Of a stretch of 64,000 nucleotides of DNA, positions 36,040-44,265 are shown piece by piece. Positions within the stretch are counted from its first letter, which is position 1. Each line of letters begins with the position of its first letter. A model generated the notes under the pieces. That model worked only from the letters and a program-made list of their open reading frames with translations. It searched no databases and had not been told where the DNA came from. The position numbers were made by a program, and so were the translations under genes. The stretch comes from Marinifilum breve. GTDB lineage: Bacteria; Bacteroidota; Bacteroidia; Bacteroidales; Marinifilaceae. The DNA is taken from contig NZ_QFLI01000005.1 of the NCBI RefSeq assembly GCF_003202155.1, forward strand, positions 1-64,000, written 5' to 3'.

Positions 36040-36429
36040 ATGAATAATCTGTCGGATATGAAAAAAGATCAACCATTTAAAGTTCCTGAAAATTATTTCG
36101 AGAACCTAAGTGATCGAATTAATGAAAGAATAGAACAGGAAGAGAATCCAAAGGAAAAGAATTTGATTCAAATTCTGAAGCCATATATGTGGATGGCTGC
36201 TAGTGTACTTGCATTTGTACTTATAGCCAAATTGATTTTGACTACTGCAGTTCCTACTGATTTTCAAAATCAACCAATTTCACAAATAGAGGACAGCAGT
36301 GCCGTTAATACTGAGAATGTAGAATCTGATTTCTTCTTTGACAGCATGTCCGAAACTTCTTCTGATGAAATTATTGAGTATCTTTCGGATTACGATATCG
36401 CAACCGATGAATTATTGGCGAACTTATAA
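36040..36429 (+). CDS. Putative single-pass membrane anti-sigma factor
   Basis: About 129 residues from the ATG at 36040; a TTG at 36007 would add 11 residues. The N terminus (KKDQPFKVPENYFENLSDRI) carries the PFKVPExYFE motif common in Bacteroidota membrane proteins encoded with ECF sigma factors. One membrane helix lies at about residues 50-72 (YMWMAASVLAFVLIAKLIL), followed by an acidic C-terminal domain outside. The anti-sigma role is inferred from position directly after the sigma gene. Confidence 0.65.
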   Translation: MNNLSDMKKDQPFKVPENYFENLSDRINERIEQEENPKEKNLIQILKPYMWMAASVLAFVLIAKLILTTAVPTDFQNQPISQIEDSSAVNTENVESDFFFDSMSETSSDEIIEYLSDYDIATDELLANL

Positions 36430-36439
36430 TTATTGAAAT

Positions 36440-36919
36440 ATGAACAGATTAATCCTATCAATATCTATATTACTGACATTTTGCTTGTCGGCTAATGCAC
36501 AGCACGGAAGAGGTGAAGGACATGGCAGAATGCACAAGGAAATTCAAGCACAAAAGGTATCATTCATTACCCAAAGGTTGGAATTAACTCCTGAGGAGGC
36601 ACAATTGTTCTGGCCTGTTTACAATGAATTGGAAGACAAAAAAGAACAACTTAGACAGGAAGGAAGAGTATTGTTTCGCAAAATCAGAAATGGTTTAGAT
36701 AGTGTTCCTGATAAAGAATTGGTTCAAATTAGTGATAATATGATTGAGTATCGAATTAAAGATGCTCAACTGAATAAGGAATATCACGAGAAGTTTAAAA
36801 AGATACTTCCCATAAAAAAGGTCTTGGAACTTTATCATGCCGAGAAAAAATTTCAGGGCATGTTACTGCGAAAGATTAAAGAAAAAGGCCGTCATATGGG
36901 GCGACGTGAAAGAAACTAA
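36440..36919 (+). CDS. CpxP/Spy-like periplasmic protein
   Basis: A 159-residue protein with a signal peptide (to about residue 20). The mature part is helical and rich in Glu, Lys and Arg. LELTPEEAQLFWPVYNELEDKKEQLR is the typical opening of the ECF-linked Spy/CpxP-type sensors of Bacteroidota. A His-rich GRGEGHGRMH stretch follows the signal. It may report envelope stress to the anti-sigma protein encoded just upstream; this is inferred from gene order. Confidence 0.75.
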   Translation: MNRLILSISILLTFCLSANAQHGRGEGHGRMHKEIQAQKVSFITQRLELTPEEAQLFWPVYNELEDKKEQLRQEGRVLFRKIRNGLDSVPDKELVQISDNMIEYRIKDAQLNKEYHEKFKKILPIKKVLELYHAEKKFQGMLLRKIKEKGRHMGRRERN

Positions 36920-36932
36920 AGCATACAAAAAG

Positions 36933-36958
36933 GGCTGTCAATCGACAGCCTCTTTTTA
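36933..36958. terminator. Terminator between convergent genes
   Basis: GGCTGTC pairs with GACAGCC around AATC, followed by TCTTTTT. On the other strand the A run gives a usable T tract for the leftward operon that ends at 36966. Confidence 0.8.
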
Positions 36959-36965
36959 TAAAAAT

Positions 36966-39314
36966 TTATTTATACATAGACTTAATTCTATTTTCCTGAT
37001 CTTTCAGGAGAGATTTTATTCTGGAACCCTTCTTAATTTTATTCAATTTATAACTAACTCTTAAACGAACAAAAGAATCATCGTAATAGTACTTATAAGT
37101 AATAAATCTATTATTGAACTTAGCATTAGATTCCATCTCATTCGACTTGAAAATATCTTCAAAGGTTAAGGAAACATTCAATTTATCATTTAAAAAAGCT
37201 CGACTCAGACCAGCATCAATTTTAAATGCTTCTTCATACGACCATATTCCGTTAACTCCATCAGAGAAATACAATCCAGTAAGGTTGACATTTAATTTAT
37301 AAGGAAGACTTAGGTCAATACCAGATTTAACATACCATTTGGTCTTATCAAGATCCGCATAAAAGCCTTTGTTATTGATTTTTTCAAATCCCGAAGCGAG
37401 ATAAACAGTATATTTTTTAGTTTGATATGGTATTACTACATCCATACCCCAAGTAGTTTGCAAATCAATATTCTTTTGTGTTCCAATTGCAATTTGATCA
37501 TTTTCTTCAGAAGAGTCAATATACCATACAATGGCATTCTTAGTTTTTTTGTAGAACAAAGATATTGATGCATACTTCATATAAGAAAACTTCATATTAA
37601 GATTTTGTATCCGCGCATTTTTTAAATTAGGATTCCCCTGAAAGTAAGACAATGAATCAATATAACTAATTGAAGGATTTAAATCCTGAAAAGATGGTCG
37701 AACCAATTTCTTGGAATACGACAAACTTAATTGAGACTTCTCGCTCAATTTTCTGCTAAGCAAAAAGCTAGGCAACCAATCCCACGAATCTCTGTCCACT
37801 ATTTCTTCATTACCTAATTCGGTATCGCGCTTCAATTTTTCTAGTCGTACTCCCAATTTAGAACTCCATTTGTTTGCTGAAAACATCAATACTCCATGTG
37901 CAATAAATTCATCTTCTAAATTTTCAAAGAACTCATTTCTCGAACTTACCGAAGAATTATAATTGGTTGTACTTTCATTCTTATATCTGGAATATCGAAT
38001 TCCTGAGTTTAATTTTAACGATGGATTAAAAACTTGCTTGTAATCGGTCTGCAAAGTATAAAAGTTAAATTGATTATCAATCTCATTTGCTTTTTTACTA
38101 GGCTTCCCATTCAGTACCTCAAGAATCGATTCATCTTTCTCACTATCATAGTAGTATTTTTCTGCAGACAGATCTAAAACACGATTATTATTCTCTGATT
38201 TTATCCTATAATTGATTAATCCATTCAATAAAGTTCTTTTTATTCGACTGTCAATATCAGAAGTAAATTCCTCATTCGCATCATCCGTTATACTACTATC
38301 GAATATTCTATTTCGGTTGTCAGTATTATACTTTCCTTTATAATAACTTCCATTAAGTACCAAATTAAGGCTATTGTATTTATTAAATACAATTTCATCA
38401 TTTATCCGCAATGAGTGTTGCGGATTCAATGAAAATTTCTCATTTACTTCATTCAATAATACGGAAGGCGATTCTGTTTGCGTATAATCCCTGATGTACT
38501 CATTTTCGTACTTGCGCTTCTTATTCAAAAAATAATAACTTACATACAAGTTGTTCTTAGGACTTCTTTTTGAAAATTGCAGATTGGTAGAATTCTCAAA
38601 AGAGTTTCGTTTAGTTGTTGTGTGAATAACCTTTGCTGCCGAACCCAAATTACTATTCTTGTTGGTGATGATATTTACAACGGCCATTGCTTCTGCGTCA
38701 TACTGAGCCGATGGATTATCTATTATTTCAACAGACTTAATTTCTTCTGAAGGAATCAGGGATAGTATCTCATTGGATGATATTTTCTTACCATTTAAAT
38801 AAACAAAAGCTTTCCCCTTTCCTAAAACCGAAATATTATTTTCACTATCAACATTTACTTTAACTGATTTTTTTAGAACATCCGTAGCATCACCTGCTTC
38901 TTTTAAGACTGTTTTTTCAACATTCATAACTAATTTATCTGCTGTTTGCATATAAAGCTGTCTTCTTGCTTTAACAGTAACATCATCCAATTGAATATCC
39001 TGCTTTTTTAAATGTATTTCAGGAATGATCTTAACCGTATCAATTACTTCAATAGGGAAGATAGTATCCTGAAATCCCAGTGAGCTTAAATAAACTAGAA
39101 ACTTCTCCTTCTTATTGCATTGCAATTCAAACTTCCCGTTTAAAAAGAAACCTCCTTTAATCAATGTGCTATCAGAAGGGTTTAATAGTGTAGCATTAAA
39201 TCCCTCTATGGGAATATGCTTATCATCAGTTATTGTCCCTTTGATTGTATTCTGCGACAAACAGATTTTACCAAAGACAAAACATATTAGAAAAATGAAT
39301 AATTTAAGCTTCAT
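36966..39314 (-). CDS. TonB-receptor-like outer-membrane beta-barrel protein
   Basis: A 782-residue outer-membrane protein of the OMP_b-brl_3 family. A signal peptide ends near residue 21 (KICLSQ). A CarboxypepD_reg-like beta sandwich (22-105), a TonB-plug-like domain (about 110-215, ending DNPSAQYDAEAMAVVNIIT) and a large barrel follow. It is the last gene of the peptide-cluster operon; its start overlaps the radical SAM stop by 11 nt, so it is translationally coupled. A role in release, uptake or self-recognition of the cluster product is inferred from this. Confidence 0.85.
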   Translation of the reverse strand: MKLKLFIFLICFVFGKICLSQNTIKGTITDDKHIPIEGFNATLLNPSDSTLIKGGFFLNGKFELQCNKKEKFLVYLSSLGFQDTIFPIEVIDTVKIIPEIHLKKQDIQLDDVTVKARRQLYMQTADKLVMNVEKTVLKEAGDATDVLKKSVKVNVDSENNISVLGKGKAFVYLNGKKISSNEILSLIPSEEIKSVEIIDNPSAQYDAEAMAVVNIITNKNSNLGSAAKVIHTTTKRNSFENSTNLQFSKRSPKNNLYVSYYFLNKKRKYENEYIRDYTQTESPSVLLNEVNEKFSLNPQHSLRINDEIVFNKYNSLNLVLNGSYYKGKYNTDNRNRIFDSSITDDANEEFTSDIDSRIKRTLLNGLINYRIKSENNNRVLDLSAEKYYYDSEKDESILEVLNGKPSKKANEIDNQFNFYTLQTDYKQVFNPSLKLNSGIRYSRYKNESTTNYNSSVSSRNEFFENLEDEFIAHGVLMFSANKWSSKLGVRLEKLKRDTELGNEEIVDRDSWDWLPSFLLSRKLSEKSQLSLSYSKKLVRPSFQDLNPSISYIDSLSYFQGNPNLKNARIQNLNMKFSYMKYASISLFYKKTKNAIVWYIDSSEENDQIAIGTQKNIDLQTTWGMDVVIPYQTKKYTVYLASGFEKINNKGFYADLDKTKWYVKSGIDLSLPYKLNVNLTGLYFSDGVNGIWSYEEAFKIDAGLSRAFLNDKLNVSLTFEDIFKSNEMESNAKFNNRFITYKYYYDDSFVRLRVSYKLNKIKKGSRIKSLLKDQENRIKSMYK

Positions 39315-40677
39315 AATACTGCTTTTTATTAGATACTTGATTGTCAGTTCTGGTCATATAAAAGTATGTTAATAATCTTTCTTCAAAATTATAAACAAAA
39401 CTAGGGCAAGGTGGCTCGCCTTCCATCCAAGATTTTGGACATCCTCCTCCACATAACGGATAAAACTTGCAAGTTGAACACTTGAGTTCTCCATTTAAAA
39501 TTTTTGCATACCAATCTTTTCTAAGATTGTGATCGTACTTCTTGAATGGTTCCTTAAGAGAACCAATATTAAACAGTTTATCCTGATATGCATCTACATA
39601 GGAAGTTTCCGTACACTTGTAAATATTTCCCTCTACATCAAACAGTTCGCCATATTCACTCGTAAGGGTACAAAGAGATAATTTAGGAGCAGTTGGAAAA
39701 AATGGAAATACCGATTTTATATCATTTTCTTTCAAATGTTTGATGGTGTTCATGTGAAGTTGTGAAAATTCCTTTTTAGAAAGGGAATTCTTAGATGCAT
39801 CATTTCCCCAGTCAATAATAGGTGCAATATAAAATCGAATTAACGGAAACAATTTATTGTCATGCAAATATGTTATTAGTTCCTCAATATCATTCTGATT
39901 TTCTTTATCTATATTGCACCTTATATTTATGGTTGGATTTTCTTTATTTTCTATACAATATTGATGGATACTTTTTAAATTACTAATAATTTTATCGAAA
40001 GAACCACTTCCATTTTTTAAGTTTCTGCGTTTATCATGAGTAGTTTTTGGGCCGTCAATAGTTACTTCAAAAACATTAACCTTGTATTTTCTTAGTAACT
40101 TAAAATTTTCCAACGAGAGAGAATAGCCATTGGTAGTAATCATCCCCTCGTACGAACAATTAAATTTTTCTGCCAAAACAATAAATTTTTCTGAAAAGTT
40201 CTTTATTGTGTTTATTGCAAGCAAAGGCTCTCCACCAAACCATCCTATTTTCAATTGCTTAAATTGATTTGTTTTCAAATTATTTACAATTCTTTCTTCA
40301 ATTGAAGAATAAAAATTTTCAGAAATATTTTTATTGTAATTGGACTGTCCGCAATATTTACAAGCCAACTGGCAATTGGCCGACAATGAAATAATTTTAT
40401 AAAGAACTTCGGTGTCTTGTGCACTTTGAAGTGCATTCTCTACAACGGTTTCAATTTCATTCTCATTTTCCGGCACCAAAAAGCTCTTATCTTTTAAACC
40501 AAATAAATATTCCTTACTCAATTTATTCATATCAATAGATGTCTTGTTTTCTTTTTGGCTTAAATAACTTTTAGGAATAACCAAAAGTTGTCCCGATCTA
40601 GTAGAATAAATTAATTTAAACTTATCCTTAATTGTTATAGGCGATGTATAAATATACTCAGATGTTTTTAGTTTCAT
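39304..40677 (-). CDS. Radical SAM/SPASM peptide-modifying enzyme
   Basis: A 457-residue enzyme. Residues 1-90 form an N-terminal region like that of peptide-modifying SPASM proteins. The radical SAM cluster is C102-x3-C106-x2-C109, and FGGEPLL at 147-153 contacts the SAM amino group. The C-terminal SPASM domain has C336, C355, C400-x2-C403-x5-C409-x3-C413 and C424, enough for two auxiliary clusters. Such proteins act on ribosomal peptides, making thioethers, C-C links or epimers. It is 5 nt after the acyltransferase gene and overlaps the receptor gene. Which reaction it performs cannot be told from sequence. Confidence 0.88.
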   Translation of the reverse strand: MKLKTSEYIYTSPITIKDKFKLIYSTRSGQLLVIPKSYLSQKENKTSIDMNKLSKEYLFGLKDKSFLVPENENEIETVVENALQSAQDTEVLYKIISLSANCQLACKYCGQSNYNKNISENFYSSIEERIVNNLKTNQFKQLKIGWFGGEPLLAINTIKNFSEKFIVLAEKFNCSYEGMITTNGYSLSLENFKLLRKYKVNVFEVTIDGPKTTHDKRRNLKNGSGSFDKIISNLKSIHQYCIENKENPTINIRCNIDKENQNDIEELITYLHDNKLFPLIRFYIAPIIDWGNDASKNSLSKKEFSQLHMNTIKHLKENDIKSVFPFFPTAPKLSLCTLTSEYGELFDVEGNIYKCTETSYVDAYQDKLFNIGSLKEPFKKYDHNLRKDWYAKILNGELKCSTCKFYPLCGGGCPKSWMEGEPPCPSFVYNFEERLLTYFYMTRTDNQVSNKKQYYEA

Positions 40678-40682
40678 AGCTA

Positions 40683-41777
40683 TTAAGAGTTTAGTATAAT
40701 TTTATTGGTATAAAGATCATTCAAAAGGTTTTCAGAAATAATTTCTCGAAGCCTTTCATATTCTAACTTATTGAATCGCAAATAATCAAGTATCGTAAAA
40801 AGCGAATTATTAATCTTAAAATTGATAAAGGTTTCATGATCGAACAGAAATACGGTTTGATTCTTTTTCAGGAAAGAATATCTTTCTGCATTAAAAATAA
40901 ATTGGCCATTTAACTTTCCTTTTTGTATACAACTTACTCCTTTTCTATTGATAAACTTATGTATCCAAATCCAACCTTGCCACTGATTAGGATATTTTTT
41001 CACATACATCTCTAAAACATTCCATAAAGTCTGGATAAGTTTTAATGTGCTTTCAGCCTGTTTTATTGATTTATCTGCCTCGATAGGCTCCAAAAATTCG
41101 ATTATATTTGTATCATTCTCCTTGAAAGTAATAACAGGAATAATAGGTGTTCCAGTTCGGTATGCCACATTAGCAATTCCTTTGCGAGTCAATATTTTTT
41201 CGCCAAAGAAATTAACAGCCGCAAATTTTTCCTGGTTTTCAGAATTAACTACACCCTCATTTCCATCTATGTAAACACTCAAGGAATACCCAGAACGCAA
41301 GGATCTGATAATTTGCAACAATGAACTTGGAATTTCTGCATTTATAAAGTTCAACTTTTGGTTCTCTTCGGTCTTATGAATTTGGAATAAATCTTTATAC
41401 TTGTCCCGTAACTGATAAGCACTGTCATTAAGCAGTATCGAAAAATTCATCCCCTGAGAAGAAAAGTAGTGATTTGGTAATCTGTATGAACCCAAATGAA
41501 ATAGAGCATAGATATTAACTTGATTTAAATATTCAGCCTTTGCTCCAATTACCTTAAACGAGGATGAATTCAGCTTATCCTCTTCATCAATAATGGAAAA
41601 TTCTCGGGCTTGAATAATATTCCTATAAAATTCCAAACCATCAAAATTATCCTTTAAAAAAACTCTTCTGGCACTAATACAATTCAAAAATTTTAATCTA
41701 CCACGAGCATCTATTTGAGAGAGATTTTTAGTATTCTCCTTTATTTCGTCAACCGCTTGTTTATATTTTACATTCAT
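40683..41777 (-). CDS. LpxL/HtrB-like acyltransferase with a C-terminal extension
   Basis: A 364-residue protein. Residues about 75-275 resemble the lysophospholipid/lipid A acyltransferase fold: ALFHLGSYRLPN corresponds to the HX4(D/E) block, and FFGEKILTRKGIANVAYRTGTPIIPV and YPNQWQGWIWIHK are the later blocks. The acid of the HX4E motif is Arg99 here, which is odd. From about residue 290 the chain (FNAERYSFLKKNQTVFLFDHETFINF) looks like a PqqD/RRE peptide-binding domain, an inference by eye. It overlaps the arginase gene by ATGA. Acylation of the cluster peptide is the proposed role. Confidence 0.72.
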   Translation of the reverse strand: MNVKYKQAVDEIKENTKNLSQIDARGRLKFLNCISARRVFLKDNFDGLEFYRNIIQAREFSIIDEEDKLNSSSFKVIGAKAEYLNQVNIYALFHLGSYRLPNHYFSSQGMNFSILLNDSAYQLRDKYKDLFQIHKTEENQKLNFINAEIPSSLLQIIRSLRSGYSLSVYIDGNEGVVNSENQEKFAAVNFFGEKILTRKGIANVAYRTGTPIIPVITFKENDTNIIEFLEPIEADKSIKQAESTLKLIQTLWNVLEMYVKKYPNQWQGWIWIHKFINRKGVSCIQKGKLNGQFIFNAERYSFLKKNQTVFLFDHETFINFKINNSLFTILDYLRFNKLEYERLREIISENLLNDLYTNKIILNS

Positions 41778-42718
41778 AATTTAATGGTATTTACTAATAA
41801 AGAAATCAGTTGTGTGGCAATTTGAGTTGTTTGGTTTTTCTGATCTAGTTCTGGATTAACTTCAACCAAATCAATACCAATTACGTTCAAATCATCCGGA
41901 AGAATTTTTAAAACATTTACAATGTCAGAGAAGAAGAGTCCATTACATACAGGAGTGGCTGTCCCAGGTGCTAACGATGGACACAATACATCGATATCAA
42001 AAGAAATATAGGTTGGAATATTGGGATCAATGGCATCGAGCAAGTTACTCTCAATTTCATCATTATAAATCACAATCGATTCTTGGGGCAGCTCGTAGTT
42101 CATATTAACAAAATCCCTGATACCAATGTGTACAATTTTTTTCACCTGATTTAAGTCAGCACATAATTTCATTACATTTCCAAAGTGGTGCGTAACTCTT
42201 CCCTCTTCCGAAAATTTTTTCTGTAATTCTGAGTTCGATACATCCAAATGAGCATCAAAATGAAGAATTTGTATTTGCTCATGAAAATGACTTAATGCTT
42301 TAACAATAGGATAACTAATAGAATGATCGCCCCCGATGGAAAATGGTACTATCTTTTTTTCAAGAAAACTTTTGTAGGTGTTGTAGATATTTTCATAAGT
42401 AAATTTGGCATTTTCATTGTTCAAAATCCATATATCTCCCAAATCTACGATCTGATTATTTTTGATAAGTTCTTTTAACTTTTCAAAGTCAATTTTTGTA
42501 GATAGATATTTAAAATTACATTGGTTTTTAAGTTTGATATTTTTACCATACATATAACTTCTCAAATATCCCGGAAACTTTGAACACTTGTCATTTTTAA
42601 AATTTCCTTTTCCGAATGGAACTCCAATAAAAACAACCGCCTCATTAATATCTTTAAATTCCGGAGATTCCAATGAAAAAATTGTATAATTCGATTTAAT
42701 TAAATTCATTTCACACAT
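41774..42718 (-). CDS. Arginase/agmatinase-family enzyme, possible peptide arginase
   Basis: A 314-residue ureohydrolase. All six manganese ligands are present: His132 in GGDHS; Asp155, His157 and Asp159 in HFDAHLD; Asp241 and Asp243 in SFDIDVLCPS. Glu286 in DLVEVNPELD fits the substrate-binding Glu. Free arginase or agmatinase is possible, but its place inside a peptide-modification operon suggests a peptide arginase that turns Arg into ornithine, as OspR does in landornamide biosynthesis. Met4 is an alternative start that avoids overlap with the M50 gene. Confidence 0.82.
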   Translation of the reverse strand: MCEMNLIKSNYTIFSLESPEFKDINEAVVFIGVPFGKGNFKNDKCSKFPGYLRSYMYGKNIKLKNQCNFKYLSTKIDFEKLKELIKNNQIVDLGDIWILNNENAKFTYENIYNTYKSFLEKKIVPFSIGGDHSISYPIVKALSHFHEQIQILHFDAHLDVSNSELQKKFSEEGRVTHHFGNVMKLCADLNQVKKIVHIGIRDFVNMNYELPQESIVIYNDEIESNLLDAIDPNIPTYISFDIDVLCPSLAPGTATPVCNGLFFSDIVNVLKILPDDLNVIGIDLVEVNPELDQKNQTTQIATQLISLLVNTIKL

Positions 42719-43841
42719 TTTTTAATGTTGCATTATTTTTATACTCACCGACAAGGAGTTCAATCAATTTATAGGTACTATATACAGAGAAGAATAAACC
42801 AAGCCCACTTAAACTTAATTTTAAAATAAAACCAAAATCTATTGTCTCATTTGGCATAGAAAAAAGCACTCTTGTGAATAACTTTGCAGTTATATATATA
42901 ACATAAAACCTAAATATATAATAACATAACGAAAATAGAATAATGACTATATTGCTTTTCGGGGAGAAGTCTATTTTTTTATTTAACCACAGGTAAACCG
43001 GAACTCTTTTTGCTTTACTCAATAGGTTATTCAGTCCGAAATAATCACTAATAATCCAATATCCATCATTTTTTATAAATGGAAATAAAGAAAATATGAT
43101 TACAGATATATTTGCTTTTATAATACCATTAAATAAATTAGCATATGTATTGCTGCAAGCCATCTGAACAACTATTAATACGCAGTTTAGTATCAACTGT
43201 AAATAAATACCTGCATAATTCACAATAATTTTCTTTGATTTATCCAGAATCCATACACGAGTTACATCTGCATATAAAACAGGAAATATGATATAAATAC
43301 CAAAACCTATTTCCTTTGGAGTAACATTAAAACTGATCGAAGCTGCCGTGTGTCCTAGTTCATGAATCACAAAACAAATCAATAAAATAATGTAGTAATA
43401 CAATGCTGTTGTTGAATTCAATTTTACATCAGGTAACACTTGACTGTTGAACAGATAAAGTAAGTTACAGGCAATTGATATAACCGACATGTATGCAATT
43501 GTTCTGGATTTAAATAATGGAATAAAAAATCGTGATAAAAACACCACTACTTTTTGTTTAAGTAAGGGCACTTTAAAATAGATATAATTGTTTTGCTTGC
43601 TCTTAGAGGAATTTCCGATATTATCCAAGAAATTATTGATTTCAACTTTAATGAAAGGACACGAATCAACTTGATTATTCTTTTTACATATCTCCTCTAA
43701 ACAAAGCCCATTTTTAAGGTCGATTAAGATTAAACCCATCAAATCGCCGACATAAAATATTTTATCCCTGTAAACAACAACAAATTGCTCACTGTTTTTT
43801 ACAATTTCCAATTGCTTAAGAGTTATATTGCGATTTAGCAT
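42711..43841 (-). CDS. M50 membrane metalloprotease with PqqD-like N terminus
   Basis: A 376-residue membrane protein. Residues 1-75 look like a PqqD/RRE winged-helix peptide-recognition domain (inference). A site-2-protease-type M50 core follows with the zinc motif HELGH at 160-164 and the third-ligand segment FIKNDGYWIISD around Asp259. Eight or so hydrophobic segments are seen. The layout is like YydH-type proteases in radical SAM peptide clusters, which cut the modified peptide from its leader. No ABC exporter is in the operon. Confidence 0.83.
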   Translation of the reverse strand: MLNRNITLKQLEIVKNSEQFVVVYRDKIFYVGDLMGLILIDLKNGLCLEEICKKNNQVDSCPFIKVEINNFLDNIGNSSKSKQNNYIYFKVPLLKQKVVVFLSRFFIPLFKSRTIAYMSVISIACNLLYLFNSQVLPDVKLNSTTALYYYIILLICFVIHELGHTAASISFNVTPKEIGFGIYIIFPVLYADVTRVWILDKSKKIIVNYAGIYLQLILNCVLIVVQMACSNTYANLFNGIIKANISVIIFSLFPFIKNDGYWIISDYFGLNNLLSKAKRVPVYLWLNKKIDFSPKSNIVIILFSLCYYIFRFYVIYITAKLFTRVLFSMPNETIDFGFILKLSLSGLGLFFSVYSTYKLIELLVGEYKNNATLKNV

Positions 43842-43860
43842 GTTTATTAATCTTTAAAGT

Positions 43861-43889
43861 AGGATATGAGGCATTCAACCTCATATCCT
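43861..43889 (-). other. Hairpin between peptide gene and maturase genes
   Basis: A perfect 11-bp stem, AGGATATGAGG (43861-43871) with CCTCATATCCT (43879-43889), and a 7-nt loop. It lies in the 58-nt gap after the 60-residue peptide gene. The trailing sequence on this strand (ACTTTAAAG) is too poor in T for a full terminator, so partial termination or mRNA protection is likelier, giving more peptide than enzyme message. Confidence 0.7.
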
Positions 43890-43899
43890 TATTTTATTA

Positions 43900-44082
43900 C
43901 TATTTTGTTGAATCATCAGCAGGCTTATCTACATCCTTGCAACCACAACAGTCTCTTTCACCACCTTCAGCTTCTGCTGCCATCATGTTAACCATCTCAA
44001 GTCTATCTTCCATTTCCATTGATGATAATTTATCTTTTAATTCTTCAATATTCTGAACTGTGTTAATTTTATTATTTTTCAT
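43900..44082 (-). CDS. 60-residue peptide precursor with GG motif and CCGC core
   Basis: The leader-like N-terminal part (residues 1-41) is charged and helical, with IEELKDKLSS and MEDRLEMVNMMAAEAEGG. After Gly40-Gly41 a 19-residue core reads ERDCCGCKDVDKPADDSTK. It holds one Arg, three Cys and three Lys, possible sites for the arginase, radical SAM and acyltransferase enzymes encoded downstream. It is the gene directly before the M50 protease on the same strand. There is no signal peptide. No known precursor family is recognised; the call rests on size, motif and context. Confidence 0.72.
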   Translation of the reverse strand: MKNNKINTVQNIEELKDKLSSMEMEDRLEMVNMMAAEAEGGERDCCGCKDVDKPADDSTK

Positions 44083-44160
44083 TTTATTAATTTTAATTAT
44101 TATTACTTTGTGTTTGGATTAACAGAACCTCATTTGTGGTTGCCTTACAATTCAACTACT

Positions 44161-44214
44161 TTGCCGCCTTTGATTGAGGTTTTCAACAAGTTTTTCTTAG
44201 TTCAAAGGCGGCAA
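44161..44214 (-). other. Long hairpin between the two peptide genes
   Basis: A perfect 13-bp inverted repeat, TTGCCGCCTTTGA (44161-44173) with TCAAAGGCGGCAA (44202-44214), separated by a 28-nt loop. It is GC-rich against the AT-rich surroundings. No T tract follows on either strand, so it is not a plain terminator. It could be an operator, an attenuator or a processing signal. Confidence 0.7.
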
Positions 44215-44265
44215 TTATCCTAAATTGTTTTTCCCTAGTTTATAGATAGACATGTTGTGATGTTA

